A DNA stretch of 64,000 bases from Bordetella genomosp. 2 (lineage in GTDB: Bacteria; Pseudomonadota; Gammaproteobacteria; Burkholderiales; Burkholderiaceae_B), in contig NZ_NEVT01000009.1 of NCBI RefSeq assembly GCF_002261345.1, positions 1 to 64,000 on the forward strand, read 5' to 3'. Shown here piece after piece: positions 46,813-56,348 of the stretch. The notes under the pieces were generated by a model. The model ran no database searches, was not told where the DNA came from, and saw only the letters and a list, made by a program, of their open reading frames with translations. The position numbers and the translations under genes are program-made. How positions within the stretch are numbered: the stretch's first letter is position 1; every line of letters begins with the position of its first letter.

Positions 46813-47568
46813 ATGCCGCTCATGATGCAAGACAAGCTGGCCCTGGTCACCGGCGCGGCGCGCGGCCTGGGCGCCGCCATCGCGCAGGCGCTGGCGCGCG
46901 AAGGCGCGATCGTGCTGGCGGCCGACCGCGACGCCGCCGGCGCGGCCGCCTGCGCGCAGGCCCTCGCGCAGGCCGGCGGCCGGGCCCATGCGCTGGCCCT
47001 GGACGTGACCGACCGCGCGGCGGTGCTCGACTGCGCCTCCCAGGTGCGCGCCCGCCACGGCCCCATCGACGTGCTGGTCAACAATGCCGGCATCTCGGCG
47101 CGCGCCGCCTTCGACGACCCCGACGCGCCCGCCGTGTGGGACCGCGTGCTCGACGTCAACCTGCAAGGCGTCTTCAACGTCACCCACGCCTTCGTGCCGG
47201 CCCTCAAGGAAACCCGCGGCGCCATCGTCAACCTGAGCAGCATCGTGGCCTACGGCGCCGGCATTTCCACCGCGGGCTACGTGGTGTCCAAGGGCGGCGT
47301 GCGCTCGCTGACCCAAGTGCTGGCGCGCGACCTGGCCCCGCACGGCATCCGCGTCAATGCGGTGGCGCCCGGCCTGATGGAAACCGACATGACCGCCGGC
47401 CAGCGCGCCCAGGCCGGCGGCACCGACTGGTATATGCGGCGCGCGCCCATGGCCCGCGCCGGCCGGGCCGACGAGATCGCCGGCCCGGTGCTGTTCCTGG
47501 CCTCGGACCTGGCCAGCTACGTGACCGGCGCGGTATTGCCGGTGGATGGCGGGTTCCTGGCCGTGTAG
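46813..47568 (+). CDS. SDR-family oxidoreductase
   Basis: A 251-residue classical SDR with TGAARGLG near residues 13-20, NNAG, NLSSIVA and catalytic YVVSK. It follows livF and precedes another SDR by 31 bases. FabG-like in length, but the context indicates catabolic oxidation of an imported compound. An internal ATG at 46822 is an alternative start. Confidence 0.9.
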   Translation: MPLMMQDKLALVTGAARGLGAAIAQALAREGAIVLAADRDAAGAAACAQALAQAGGRAHALALDVTDRAAVLDCASQVRARHGPIDVLVNNAGISARAAFDDPDAPAVWDRVLDVNLQGVFNVTHAFVPALKETRGAIVNLSSIVAYGAGISTAGYVVSKGGVRSLTQVLARDLAPHGIRVNAVAPGLMETDMTAGQRAQAGGTDWYMRRAPMARAGRADEIAGPVLFLASDLASYVTGAVLPVDGGFLAV

Positions 47569-47599
47569 AGCGCGGCCGCCGCCCCGACAAGGAGACGAG

Positions 47600-48328
47600 A
47601 TGGACACAGCAATCGCGCTGGTCACCGGCGGCGCCAGCGGCATGGGGCTGGCGATCGCCGAACGCCTGGCGCGCGACGGCTTCCGCGTGGTGCTGGCCGA
47701 CCGCAACGCCGAACTGGCGCCGCGCGCCGCCGAGGGCCTGCGCGCGCAGGGCCTGCGGGCCGAACACCGGGTGGTCGACCTGGCCGACGAGGACGCAGCG
47801 CGCGCCCTGGTGCGCGAGCTGCCGCCCCTGGCGGCCCTGATCAACAATGCCGGCGTGTTCGACGAGCGCGCGTTCTTCGACGTGACGGGCGCCGACTTCC
47901 GGCGCGCCTACGAGGTCAACCTGGTGGCGGCGGCCACCTTGACGCAGGAAGCGGCGCGCACCATGGCGCCCAGCGCCAAGGTCGTGAACATCGCGTCGCG
48001 CGCCTGCCTGGGCGCGCGCAACCACCCGCACTACGTGGCCTCCAAGGCGGCGCTGGTCGGCTATACGCGGGCCGCCGCCATGGAGCTCGCGCCGCGCGGC
48101 ATCCTGGTCAACGCCATCGCGCCGGGCCTGATCGACACGCCGCTGCTGCGCGCCCTGACGCCGCAGCGGCTGGCCGCGCAACTGGCCCTGCAGCCCACCG
48201 GGCGCGCCGGCGCGCCGCGCGACGTGGCCAACGCCGTGTCGTTCCTGGCCGCGCCGCACATGGACTTCATCACCGGCCAGGTGCTGTTCGTGGACGGCGG
48301 CAAGTCGCTCGGCGGTTCAGGAGCCTGA
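47600..48328 (+). CDS. SDR-family oxidoreductase
   Basis: A 242-residue classical SDR with TGGASGMG near residues 9-16, NNAG, NIASRA and YVASK. AAGGAGA precedes the ATG by about 7 bases. It lies between another SDR and the flavin dehydrogenase, with only 5 bases to the latter. The two adjacent SDRs are not near-identical, so they probably act on different centres or steps. Confidence 0.9.
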   Translation: MDTAIALVTGGASGMGLAIAERLARDGFRVVLADRNAELAPRAAEGLRAQGLRAEHRVVDLADEDAARALVRELPPLAALINNAGVFDERAFFDVTGADFRRAYEVNLVAAATLTQEAARTMAPSAKVVNIASRACLGARNHPHYVASKAALVGYTRAAAMELAPRGILVNAIAPGLIDTPLLRALTPQRLAAQLALQPTGRAGAPRDVANAVSFLAAPHMDFITGQVLFVDGGKSLGGSGA

Positions 48329-48333
48329 CGCCC

Positions 48334-50067
48334 ATGGATACTCCGCGCTGGAACAGCGAAGTCGATGCCATCGTGGTCGGCTCGGGCGCCGCCGGCATGA
48401 CCGCCGCCCTCACCGCCCATACGGAAGGCCTGCAGGTGCTGCTGGTGGAAAAGACCGGCCGCATCGGCGGCTCCACCGCCATCTCGGGCGGCGCGCTGTG
48501 GCTGCCCTTGAACGACCAGTCCGCCGCGGCCGGCCATCCCGACACCTACGAGCAAGTCTGGGCCTACCTGGAACAGACCGTGGGCGACGCGGCGCCGGCC
48601 GCGCTCAAGCGCGCCTACCTGGAAGCCGCGCCGCGCGTGCTGCGATACCTGGCCGGGCACGGCCTGCTGGAAGCGGTCGCCCGGCGCGCCTCGCCCGACT
48701 ATTACCCGGACCGCCCCGGCGCCGCGCTGGGCGGGCGCTCGCTCGACCCGGCCGAGTTCGACGGCCGGCGGCTGGGCCGCCGCCGCTTCCGCGAATTGCG
48801 CGACCCGCTGCCGGAATTCCTGGTGCTGGACGGCATGATGGTGTCGGTGGCCGACGTGCGCCACCTGCTCAATGCCACGCGCAAGTTCGAGTCGTGGCGC
48901 CATGCCATGAAACTGGTCCTGCGCTACGGCGCCGACCGCCTGCGCGGCTACCATCGCGGCACGCGCCTGTTGCTGGGCAACGCGCTGGCCGGACAGCTGT
49001 TCCACGCACTGCTGCAGCGGCAGGTGCCCTATTGGCTCGACACGCCCGCCGTGGCACTGCACCGCGACGCCGACGGGCGCGCCACCGGGCTCACCGTACG
49101 GCGCGCCGGCCGGCCCTGGCACGTGCGCGCGCGACGCGGCATCGTGCTGGCCACCGGCGGCTTTCCCTGGGACCGGGCGCGCCGCGCCCAGGCCTATCCG
49201 CAGCCCACCGGCGCCTGGTCGATGGCGCCGCAAGGCAATACCGGCGACGGCATCCGCCTGGCGCTCGAGGCGGGCGCCACCCTCGGGCCGCGTCCGGCCA
49301 GCCCGGCCTTCTGGGCCCCGGTCTCCATCCTGGCCCGCCCGGACGGCAGCCAGGTGCGCTACCCGCACCTGGTATGGGACCGCGCCAAGCCGGGCCTGAT
49401 CGCGGTCAACGGCGCCGGCCGCCGCTTCGTCAACGAATCGGCGTCGTACCATGAGTTCGTGCTGGCGATGTACCGCTCGCACCGCGACACGCCGTCGATC
49501 CCGGCCTTCCTCATCTGCGACCGGCAGTTCATCGATACCTGGGGCCTGGGGCTGGCGCTGCCGGGCGGACGCCCGCGCCGCCACCTGATCGAGTCCGGCT
49601 ACCTGCACGAGGCCGCCACCCTGGCCGAACTGGCCGCGCGCCTGAAGCTGCCCGCCGACGCCTTGCAGGACACGGTGGCGCGCTACAACGCCCACGCCAG
49701 CCAGGGCATCGACCCGGACTTCGGCAAGGGCGGCACTGCCTACAACCGCTACCTGGGCGACCCCGACCACCGCCCCAACCCCTGCCTGGCGCCGCTGGGC
49801 GCCGGCCCCTATTACGCCGTGCAGGTGGTCGCGGGCGACATCGGCACGGCCTGGGGGCTGGCGACCGACGAGCACGCGCGCATCCTGGACCGGCACGGCG
49901 CGCCCATCGACGGCCTCTATGCGGCCGGCAACGACATGCACTCGGTCATGGGCGGCGCCTACCCCGGCCCTGGCATTACGCTGGGTCCGGCATTAACCTT
50001 CGGCTGGTTGGCCGCCCGGCACCTGGCCGGCGCGTCCCCAGCGACCCTACCCGAGGAGACCGCATGA
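48334..50067 (+). CDS. FAD-dependent dehydrogenase, 3-ketosteroid delta-1-dehydrogenase-like
   Basis: A 577-residue flavoprotein of the fumarate reductase/KstD superfamily. The FAD motif GSGAAG lies at residues 16-21, followed by TGRIGGSTAISGG. The C-terminal MGGAYPGPGITLGPALTFG matches the KstD region holding a catalytic Tyr, here Y543. Such enzymes introduce a double bond next to a ring ketone. With three SDRs in the same operon, an imported alicyclic alcohol or ketone is the likely substrate. The GST gene overlaps its stop by 4 bases. Confidence 0.88.
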   Translation: MDTPRWNSEVDAIVVGSGAAGMTAALTAHTEGLQVLLVEKTGRIGGSTAISGGALWLPLNDQSAAAGHPDTYEQVWAYLEQTVGDAAPAALKRAYLEAAPRVLRYLAGHGLLEAVARRASPDYYPDRPGAALGGRSLDPAEFDGRRLGRRRFRELRDPLPEFLVLDGMMVSVADVRHLLNATRKFESWRHAMKLVLRYGADRLRGYHRGTRLLLGNALAGQLFHALLQRQVPYWLDTPAVALHRDADGRATGLTVRRAGRPWHVRARRGIVLATGGFPWDRARRAQAYPQPTGAWSMAPQGNTGDGIRLALEAGATLGPRPASPAFWAPVSILARPDGSQVRYPHLVWDRAKPGLIAVNGAGRRFVNESASYHEFVLAMYRSHRDTPSIPAFLICDRQFIDTWGLGLALPGGRPRRHLIESGYLHEAATLAELAARLKLPADALQDTVARYNAHASQGIDPDFGKGGTAYNRYLGDPDHRPNPCLAPLGAGPYYAVQVVAGDIGTAWGLATDEHARILDRHGAPIDGLYAAGNDMHSVMGGAYPGPGITLGPALTFGWLAARHLAGASPATLPEETA

Positions 50068-50681
50068 AAATCTATTTCTCCCCCGCCTCGCCGTTCGTGC
50101 GCAAATGCATGGTGGTGGCGCACGAAACCGGCCAGGCCGGCCGGATCGAGAAACTGCCCAGCGCCGCCCACCCGGTCAACCGCGACCGCGTCATCATCGC
50201 CAGCAACCCGCTCGGCCAGGTGCCCACCCTGCTCACCGACGACGGCCAGGCGCTCTACGACAGCCGCGTCATCTGCGAATACCTGGACCACCTCGGCGGC
50301 GGCAAGCTGTTCCCGGCCGCCGGCCCGGCGCGCTGGCAGGCGCTGGCCGACCAGGCGCTGGCCGACGGCATCCTCGGCGCCGCGCTGCTGGCGCGCTACG
50401 AGACCACCGTGCGCCCCGAGCCGAACCGCTGGAGCGGCTGGATCGACGGCCAGATGGGCAAGGTGGCCGACGCGCTGGCGCAGTTCGAGCGCCGCGCCGC
50501 CGGCTTCGGCGACCGCCTCGACATCGGCACCATCACCCTGGGCTGCGCGCTCGGCTACCTGGATTTCCGCTACCCGGACTACGACTGGCGCGCCAGCCAC
50601 CCCGCCTGCGCGGCCTGGTATGCCGGCTTCGGCGAGCGCCCCTCGATGCGCGCGACCGCCCCCGAGGCGCGCCCCGCATAG
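50064..50681 (+). CDS. Glutathione S-transferase family protein
   Basis: A 205-residue GST with N-terminal thioredoxin fold (MKIYFSPASPFVRKCMVVAHE), the conserved cis-Pro region GQVPTLLTDDG and DSRVICEYL, then an all-helical C-terminal domain. It overlaps the flavin dehydrogenase stop by 4 bases (ATGA), so it is the last gene of the operon. It may conjugate or isomerise a reactive enone formed by the dehydrogenase. Confidence 0.9.
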   Translation: MKIYFSPASPFVRKCMVVAHETGQAGRIEKLPSAAHPVNRDRVIIASNPLGQVPTLLTDDGQALYDSRVICEYLDHLGGGKLFPAAGPARWQALADQALADGILGAALLARYETTVRPEPNRWSGWIDGQMGKVADALAQFERRAAGFGDRLDIGTITLGCALGYLDFRYPDYDWRASHPACAAWYAGFGERPSMRATAPEARPA

Positions 50682-50737
50682 CGGCGTTCCGGGGCGGCCC
50701 GGGCCACCTCGGCGCACGTGCCGCGGGCTTCTATTCT

Positions 50738-50756
50738 TATTACCAGAATGACTTAG
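50738..50756. promoter_or_regulatory. Possible cysI promoter-region dyad
   Basis: ATTCT-TATTACC-AGAAT, a 17-base dyad in an A/T-rich stretch about 165 bases before cysI. A CysB-type regulator could act here, but I cannot match a CysB consensus. The rest of 50682-50912 shows no gene. Confidence 0.25.
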
Positions 50757-50912
50757 ACAGCGCGCTCTAGCGGCTGTTACGGTTATGAGCATAGAACCCT
50801 GCGGCGCCGGGCGGCGGCGCGTTCGCGCGTCCGCCCCGCCCGTGCCGGCCTACTGCCCGCCGCAGGTTGTTCCCCAGCGCCCCACCGGGCGCCCCCACAA
50901 GGGCAACCTGCC

Positions 50913-52661
50913 ATGTATGTGTACGATCCCGTCGATCAACAACTCGTCGAACAGCGCGTCGCGCAGTTCACCGACCAGACCCAGCGCTTCCTGAACGGCC
51001 AGCTCAGCGAAGACGATTTCCGCACCCTGCGCCTGCAGAACGGCCTGTACATCCAGCGCCACGCGCCCATGCTGCGCATCGCCATCCCCTACGGCCTGCT
51101 GGCCGCGCGGCAGCTGCGCACGCTGGCGCACATCGCGCGCACCTGGGACCGCGGCTACGGCCACTTCAGCACGCGCCAGAACATGCAGTTCAACTGGCCC
51201 AGGCTGGAAGACGTGCCGACCATCCTGGCCGAACTGGCCAAGGTGCAGATGCACTCCATCCAGACCAGCGGCAACTGCATCCGCAACACCACCTCCGACC
51301 ACTTCGCCGGCATCGCGCCCGACGAACTGGTGAACCCGCTGGTGTGGTGCGAGATCATCCGCCAGTGGTCCACGCTGCACCCCGAATTCGCCTTCCTGCC
51401 GCGCAAGTTCAAGATCGCGGTCAGCGGCGCCGAAGAAGACCGCGCCGCCGTCGGCGTGCACGACATCGGCCTGCAGGCCGTCGAGCGCGACGGCGTGCTG
51501 GGCTTTCGCGTCTGGGTGGGCGGCGGCCTGGGCCGCACCCCCATGGTCGGGCACCTGATCAACCCGTTCGTCGAATGGCAGCACCTGCTCACCTACCTGC
51601 AGGCCGCGCTGCGGGTCTACAACATGCACGGCCGGCGCGACAACAAATTCAAGGCGCGCATCAAGATCCTGGTCAAGGACCTGACGCCGGAAGTCTACGC
51701 CCGGCAAGTCGACGAACAGTGGCAGCTGATCAAGGGCGGCCCGGACACGCTGACCCAGGAATACGTCGACACCATCGCCGGCCGCTTCACCTGGCCCGAA
51801 TACGACGCGGCCGCCGCCGGCGAGCCCGACCCCACCGAGATGCACGCGGCGGCCCATCCCGCCTTCGCGCATTGGCTGCGCCGCAACGTGCATGCCCACA
51901 AAGTGCCCGGCTATGCCGCCGTCACCCTGTCGCTCAAGCCCACCGGCGTGCCGCCCGGCGACATCACGGCCGACCAGATGGAAGCCGTGGCCGACCTGTC
52001 CGAACGCTACGGCCATGGCGAAGTGCGCGTCTCGCACGAGCAGAACCTGGTGCTGGCCGACGTGCGCCGCGCGCAGCTGTTCGAGCTGTGGCAGGAACTG
52101 CGCGCGCTCAACATGGCCACGCCCAACATCGGCCTGCTGACCAACATCATCTCGTGCCCCGGCGGCGACTTCTGCGCCCTGGCCAACGCCGTCTCGATCC
52201 CGGTGGCCGAAGCCATCCAGCGCCGCTTCGACAACCTGGACTACCTGTTCGAAATCGGCGAGCTCGACCTCAACATCTCGGGCTGCATCAACGCCTGTGG
52301 CCACCACCACGTCGGCCATATCGGCATCCTCGGCGTCGACAAGAACGGCGAAGAGTGGTACCAGGTGACCATCGGCGGCCGCCAGAACGGCGCGGCCAAG
52401 CCGCTGCCCGACCTGCAATCGCTGCGCGGCGGCGGCGCCGCCATCGGCCGCATCATCGGCCCCTCGTTCGCGCGCGAGCAGGTGCCCGACGTGGTCGAGC
52501 AACTGGTGCGCACCTACCTGCGCCTGCGCGACAGCGATGCCGAGCGCTTCATCGACGTGGTCGACCGCGTCGGCATCGCCCCCTTCAAAGAAGACGTCTA
52601 TTCCGACCCGGCGCTGGCCAAATCCGCCCCGGCGCCCGCCCGCGAGGTTGCCCATGCCTGA
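50913..52661 (+). CDS. cysI: Sulfite reductase hemoprotein (siroheme/4Fe-4S)
   Basis: Six-electron reduction of sulfite to sulfide in assimilatory sulfate reduction. The 582-residue protein has two nitrite/sulfite-reductase repeats. The siroheme/4Fe-4S cysteines lie in ISCPGGDFC and ISGCINACGHH, near residues 414-421 and 455-459. GHFSTRQNMQFNW is the substrate/siroheme arginine region. The following DUF934 gene overlaps it by 8 bases, the usual arrangement in betaproteobacteria without a flavoprotein CysJ. Confidence 0.93.
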   Translation: MYVYDPVDQQLVEQRVAQFTDQTQRFLNGQLSEDDFRTLRLQNGLYIQRHAPMLRIAIPYGLLAARQLRTLAHIARTWDRGYGHFSTRQNMQFNWPRLEDVPTILAELAKVQMHSIQTSGNCIRNTTSDHFAGIAPDELVNPLVWCEIIRQWSTLHPEFAFLPRKFKIAVSGAEEDRAAVGVHDIGLQAVERDGVLGFRVWVGGGLGRTPMVGHLINPFVEWQHLLTYLQAALRVYNMHGRRDNKFKARIKILVKDLTPEVYARQVDEQWQLIKGGPDTLTQEYVDTIAGRFTWPEYDAAAAGEPDPTEMHAAAHPAFAHWLRRNVHAHKVPGYAAVTLSLKPTGVPPGDITADQMEAVADLSERYGHGEVRVSHEQNLVLADVRRAQLFELWQELRALNMATPNIGLLTNIISCPGGDFCALANAVSIPVAEAIQRRFDNLDYLFEIGELDLNISGCINACGHHHVGHIGILGVDKNGEEWYQVTIGGRQNGAAKPLPDLQSLRGGGAAIGRIIGPSFAREQVPDVVEQLVRTYLRLRDSDAERFIDVVDRVGIAPFKEDVYSDPALAKSAPAPAREVAHA

Positions 52662-53205
52662 TGCCATTGCCGCCGACGATGCCGTGCCGCACCTGATCCG
52701 CCACGGCCGCCTGCAAGACAACGACGCGCGCGTGTTCGCGCCCGAAGCCGACAGCGAACCCGGCGCGCAACTGCCGCCCGACGAACCGGGCTGGATCGTC
52801 CCCCTGCCGGTCTGGAACGCGGCGCGCGACACGCTGCGCCAGCGCCGGCATCCGGTGGCGGTGCTGCTGGCGCCGGCCACCAACCTGCAAGACCTGGTCG
52901 GCGAAGCGGGCCGGGTGCCCGAAGGCATCGCCTTCATCGCCATCGACTTCCCGCTCTACACCGACGGACGCGGCTACTCGCTGGCGCAACTGCTGCGCAC
53001 GCGCCACGGCTGGCAAGGCGAGCTGCGTGCGCTGGGCGACGTCATGATCGACACCATCCACTACCAGGCGCGCGTCGGCTTCGACAGCTTCCTGGTCAAG
53101 CCGGGCCACGACCCGCACCAGGCCCTGGCGGCGTTCAAGACCTTCACGGTGCACTACCAGAAGACCTATCCCAAGCCCCGCCCGCCGGAACTGCTGGCCG
53201 CGTGA
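52654..53205 (+). CDS. DUF934 protein, sulfite reductase partner
   Basis: A 183-residue DUF934 protein, known from genome context to accompany CysI in beta- and gammaproteobacteria and presumed to take part in sulfite reduction. Conserved IAIDFPLYTDGRGYSLAQLLR and LGDVMIDTIHYQARVGFDSF are clear. Its start overlaps the end of cysI. The biochemical role is unproven. Confidence 0.88.
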   Translation: MPDAIAADDAVPHLIRHGRLQDNDARVFAPEADSEPGAQLPPDEPGWIVPLPVWNAARDTLRQRRHPVAVLLAPATNLQDLVGEAGRVPEGIAFIAIDFPLYTDGRGYSLAQLLRTRHGWQGELRALGDVMIDTIHYQARVGFDSFLVKPGHDPHQALAAFKTFTVHYQKTYPKPRPPELLAA

Positions 53206-53263
53206 CCTGTGCGGCGGACGAGGCGCGTGCGCCCGACGCAGGGCCGCACGCACCGCGATACCG

Positions 53264-53347
53264 AGGTGTCAGACACCCCATGGGGTGTCTGACACCTATG
53301 CAGTCGAAATAGCGGCCGCACACTCAGGTGTCTGAGAGATGTCAGGC
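53264..53347. repeat. GTGTC palindrome, cluster 5
   Basis: A perfect 34-base palindrome (AGGTGTCAGACACCCCA at 53264-53280 and its complement at 53281-53297), followed by a decayed unit at about 53324-53349. It lies between the convergent DUF934 and ubiX genes. The rest of 53206-53417 holds nothing I recognise. Confidence 0.85.
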
Positions 53348-53417
53348 ACCCTACGGGCGCCTGGCGCCTGAAACCGTTGCGTGGAGGCCAGGAAAACCAC
53401 CCGGCATGCGAACGCGC

Positions 53418-53987
53418 CTACATGCCTTCCCAATGCGGGCCGGGCACGTGGATATCGAACAATTCCAGCACGCGCGCGACGGTGTGGTCGACCATCTGCT
53501 CGATGGACTCGGGGCGGTGATAGAACGCCGGCAGCGGCGGGAAGATGATGCCGCCCATTTCCGTGACGGCGGTCATGTTGCGCAGGTGCGCCAGGTTGAA
53601 CGGCGTTTCGCGCACCATCAGCACCAGGCGGCGCCGCTCTTTCAGGGTGACGTCGGCCGCGCGCGTGATGAGGTTGTCCGACAGCCCGTGCGCCACGGCG
53701 GCCAGCGTGCGCATCGAGCACGGCACGATCACCATGCCGGCGGTCTGGAAGGCGCCGCTGGCCAGCGTGGCCCCCACGTCGCGCACGCTGTGCACATGGT
53801 CGGCCAGGGCCTGGACTTCGTGGCGGCCGATGTCGAGCTCGTGCTTGATGTTGAGCACGCCCGAGGCGGACACCACCAGGTGCGACTCGACGTCGTCGAC
53901 CCCGCGCAGCGCCTGCAGCAGGCGCACCGCGTACAGGGCGCCGGTGGCGCCCGTGATGCCGACGACCAGCCGCCGCGGGGACGTCAT
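53418..53987 (-). CDS. ubiX: Flavin prenyltransferase
   Basis: A 189-residue enzyme that prenylates FMN to make the prFMN cofactor of UbiD-type decarboxylases, used in ubiquinone synthesis and in aromatic-acid decarboxylation. The sequence VVGITGATGALYAVRLLQAL and VSASGVLNI is characteristic, as are VPCSMRTLAAVAHGLSDNL and FYHRPESIEQMVDH. Its start overlaps the stop of grxD by 4 bases, so the two are translationally coupled. Confidence 0.94.
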   Translation of the reverse strand: MTSPRRLVVGITGATGALYAVRLLQALRGVDDVESHLVVSASGVLNIKHELDIGRHEVQALADHVHSVRDVGATLASGAFQTAGMVIVPCSMRTLAAVAHGLSDNLITRAADVTLKERRRLVLMVRETPFNLAHLRNMTAVTEMGGIIFPPLPAFYHRPESIEQMVDHTVARVLELFDIHVPGPHWEGM

Positions 53988-54313
53988 GCGGTCGTGGCGC
54001 CGGCGCCGTCCAGCAGCGTCTTCAGCTCGCCGCTCTCGTTCATCTCGGTCATGATGTCCGAACCGCCGATGAACTCGCCGCTGACGTACAGCTGTGGAAT
54101 GGTCGGCCAGTTGGAATATTCCTTGATGCCCTGGCGCACTTCGTCGTCCTCGAGCACGTTCACGGTGACGAGTTTCTTCACGCCACAGTCTTTCAGGATC
54201 TGGATCGCGCGGCCCGAGAACCCGCATTGCGGAAACTGCGCGCTGCCCTTCATGAACAGCACGACGGGGTGCTGCGTGACGGTTTCGCGGATGAATTCTT
54301 GCACGTCGCTCAT
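53984..54313 (-). CDS. grxD: Monothiol glutaredoxin (Grx4 type)
   Basis: A 109-residue monothiol glutaredoxin that carries Fe-S clusters. The CGFS active site is at residues 30-33 (FPQCGFSGRA), WPTIPQLYV holds the cis-Pro and GGSDIMTEM is the C-terminal glutathione site. It lies 36 bases after prmC, and its stop overlaps the ubiX start. Confidence 0.96.
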   Translation of the reverse strand: MSDVQEFIRETVTQHPVVLFMKGSAQFPQCGFSGRAIQILKDCGVKKLVTVNVLEDDEVRQGIKEYSNWPTIPQLYVSGEFIGGSDIMTEMNESGELKTLLDGAGATTA

Positions 54314-54349
54314 GGTGGTCTCACAAACAGGAAAAGCGGAATGAATCCA

Positions 54350-55171
54350 TTATAGGGACCCGCCGGAAATCCGCTCGATTCCGGCCAGGTCGCGCCGGCT
54401 GGCCACCTGGCCGAAGCCGGCGGCAACCAGCAACTGCCGTACCGCGGCGGCCTGGTCCCAGCCGTGCTCCACCCACAGGGCGCCGCCGGGGCGCAGCCGG
54501 GCGGCCGCGCCGGCCACGATGGCGGCCAGGTCGCGCAGGCCGTCGGCGCCGTCGGTCAGGGCGCGGCGCGGCTCGAAGCGCAGGTCGCCGCGCCGCATGT
54601 GCTCGTCGTCGCGGGCAATGTACGGCGGGTTGGAAACGATCAGGTCGTAGCGGGCCCGCGCCGGCAGGGCGTCATACCAGCTGCCCTGCGCGAAATCGAC
54701 CCGCGCGCCCAGGCGCGCGGCATTGCGCACCGCCACCTGCAGCGCCGCCGCGCTGGCGTCGGTGGCGGTCACCGACACCACTTGCGGCGCGCCCAGGGCG
54801 ATCGACACGGCGATCACCCCGCTGCCCGTGCCCAGGTCGAGCACGGCGGCCTCGGGATGGCCGGCCAGCCACTGCAGCGCGGTCTCGACCAGCAGCTCGG
54901 TCTCGGGCCGCGGGATCAGCACGTCCGGCGTGACCGCGAAATCGTGTCCCATGAACTCGCGGTGGCCCACCAGGTACGCCATGGGCTCGCCGGCCAGGCG
55001 GCGCGTCACCAGGGCCTGGTACTGCTGCGCCTGCCAGGGCTCGATCGGGTCGGTGTCGTGCGCCAGCATCCAGGCGCGCGGCTTTTGCAACACATGTTCC
55101 AGCAGCATGCGCGCCTCCAGGCGCGGCAAGCGCGGGTCCTGCAGGAAGGTTTGCAGGATCGGGCGGTCCAC
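54350..55171 (-). CDS. prmC: Release factor glutamine methyltransferase
   Basis: Methylates the GGQ glutamine of release factors with SAM. The 273-residue protein has LDLGTGSGVIAVSIAL near residue 111 and the substrate motif NPPY at residues 181-184. The gene follows prfA by only 1 base, so the enzyme and one of its substrates are made from the same message. Confidence 0.95.
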   Translation of the reverse strand: MDRPILQTFLQDPRLPRLEARMLLEHVLQKPRAWMLAHDTDPIEPWQAQQYQALVTRRLAGEPMAYLVGHREFMGHDFAVTPDVLIPRPETELLVETALQWLAGHPEAAVLDLGTGSGVIAVSIALGAPQVVSVTATDASAAALQVAVRNAARLGARVDFAQGSWYDALPARARYDLIVSNPPYIARDDEHMRRGDLRFEPRRALTDGADGLRDLAAIVAGAAARLRPGGALWVEHGWDQAAAVRQLLVAAGFGQVASRRDLAGIERISGGSL

Positions 55172-55172
55172 G

Positions 55173-56255
55173 TCAGAGCTCGTCCCCCAGCGCCGCCAAC
55201 TGCTCGGCCTGGTGTTCGGCGATCAGGGCGCCGGTCAGTTCTTCCAGATCGCCTTCCATGATCTGCTGCAGCTTGTACAGCGTCAGGTTGATGCGATGAT
55301 CGGTGACGCGGCCCTGCGGGAAGTTATAGGTGCGGATGCGCTCGGACCGGTCGCCCGACCCCACCAGGCTCTTGCGCTCGGCGGCTTCCTTGTTCTGGCG
55401 CTCGCGCAGCTCGCGGTCCTTCAGGCGCGCGGCCAGCACCTGCATGGCCTTGTCCTTGTTGCGGTGCTGCGAGCGGTCGTCCTGGCATTCCACCACCAGC
55501 CCGGTCGGCAAGTGGGTGATGCGCACCGCCGAATCGGTCTTGTTGATGTGCTGGCCGCCGGCCCCGCTGGCGCGGAACGTATCGATGCGCAGGTCGGCCG
55601 GGTTGATGACGATCTCGCCCATCGCGTCGGCCTCGGGCATCACCGCCACCGTGCAGGCCGACGTATGGATGCGGCCCTGCGCCTCGGTGGCGGGCACCCG
55701 CTGCACGCGGTGCGCGCCCGACTCGAACTTCAGCCGGCCGTACGCGCCGTCGCCGTCGATGCGCGCGATCACTTCCTTGTAGCCGCCCAATTCGGACGGG
55801 CTTTCCGACATCAGCTCGACACGCCAGCCACGCTGTTCGGCGTAGCGCGAATACATGCGCAGCAGGTCGCCCGAGAACAGCGCGCTCTCGTCGCCGCCCG
55901 TGCCGGCGCGGATTTCCAGGAACAGGCTGCGCCCGTCGTTGGGATCGCGCGGCAGCAGCAGCACCTGCAGCTCCGCCTCGAGCTTTTCGAGGCGCTCGCG
56001 GCCGGACTTGAGCTCTTCCTCGGCCATCGCCTTCATGTCGGGGTCGGCCAGCATTTCCTGCGCGGTGGCCAGGTCCTCCTCGGTGCGGGCGAACTGGCCG
56101 TAGGCCTGCACCACCGGCTCCAGCTCGGCGCGCTCGCGCGACAGCTTGCGAAAGCGTTCCATATCGGCAGCGGTCTCGGGCTCGGCCAGCAGGGCATCGA
56201 CCTCGATCAGGCGGTGGGACAGCTGTTCCAGCCGGCTGCGCATGGAAGATTTCAT
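55173..56255 (-). CDS. prfA: Peptide chain release factor 1
   Basis: Recognises UAA and UAG stop codons. The 360-residue protein has the codon-reading PAT motif at residues 188-190 and the catalytic GGQ at 233-235. [14 protein letters not shown] is typical. It lies 93 bases after hemA, with a hairpin between them, so it may have both read-through and its own promoter. Confidence 0.97.
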   Translation of the reverse strand: MKSSMRSRLEQLSHRLIEVDALLAEPETAADMERFRKLSRERAELEPVVQAYGQFARTEEDLATAQEMLADPDMKAMAEEELKSGRERLEKLEAELQVLLLPRDPNDGRSLFLEIRAGTGGDESALFSGDLLRMYSRYAEQRGWRVELMSESPSELGGYKEVIARIDGDGAYGRLKFESGAHRVQRVPATEAQGRIHTSACTVAVMPEADAMGEIVINPADLRIDTFRASGAGGQHINKTDSAVRITHLPTGLVVECQDDRSQHRNKDKAMQVLAARLKDRELRERQNKEAAERKSLVGSGDRSERIRTYNFPQGRVTDHRINLTLYKLQQIMEGDLEELTGALIAEHQAEQLAALGDEL

Positions 56256-56299
56256 AGGGAATACCAGAAAGACGAATAGCGGATTAGCGGAAAGCGGGC

Positions 56300-56333
56300 G
56301 CCCGGAAAACGAACGCCCGCCAAGGCGGCGGGC
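56300..56333 (-). terminator. Hairpin between hemA and prfA
   Basis: On the minus strand a 7-bp stem GCCCGCC/GGCGGGC (plus coordinates 56327-56333 and 56315-56321) has a 5-base loop and is followed by GTTCGTTTT. It could attenuate transcription from hemA into prfA. Confidence 0.5.
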
Positions 56334-56348
56334 ATCGGGACAGCGGCG

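Noticed and set aside
50785-50994. 69-residue ORF before cysI
   Set aside because: It overlaps the cysI start in another frame, has no ribosome-binding site and no recognisable sequence.
50850-52943. 697-residue minus-strand ORF over cysI
   Set aside because: Antisense shadow of a full sulfite reductase gene; no family resemblance.
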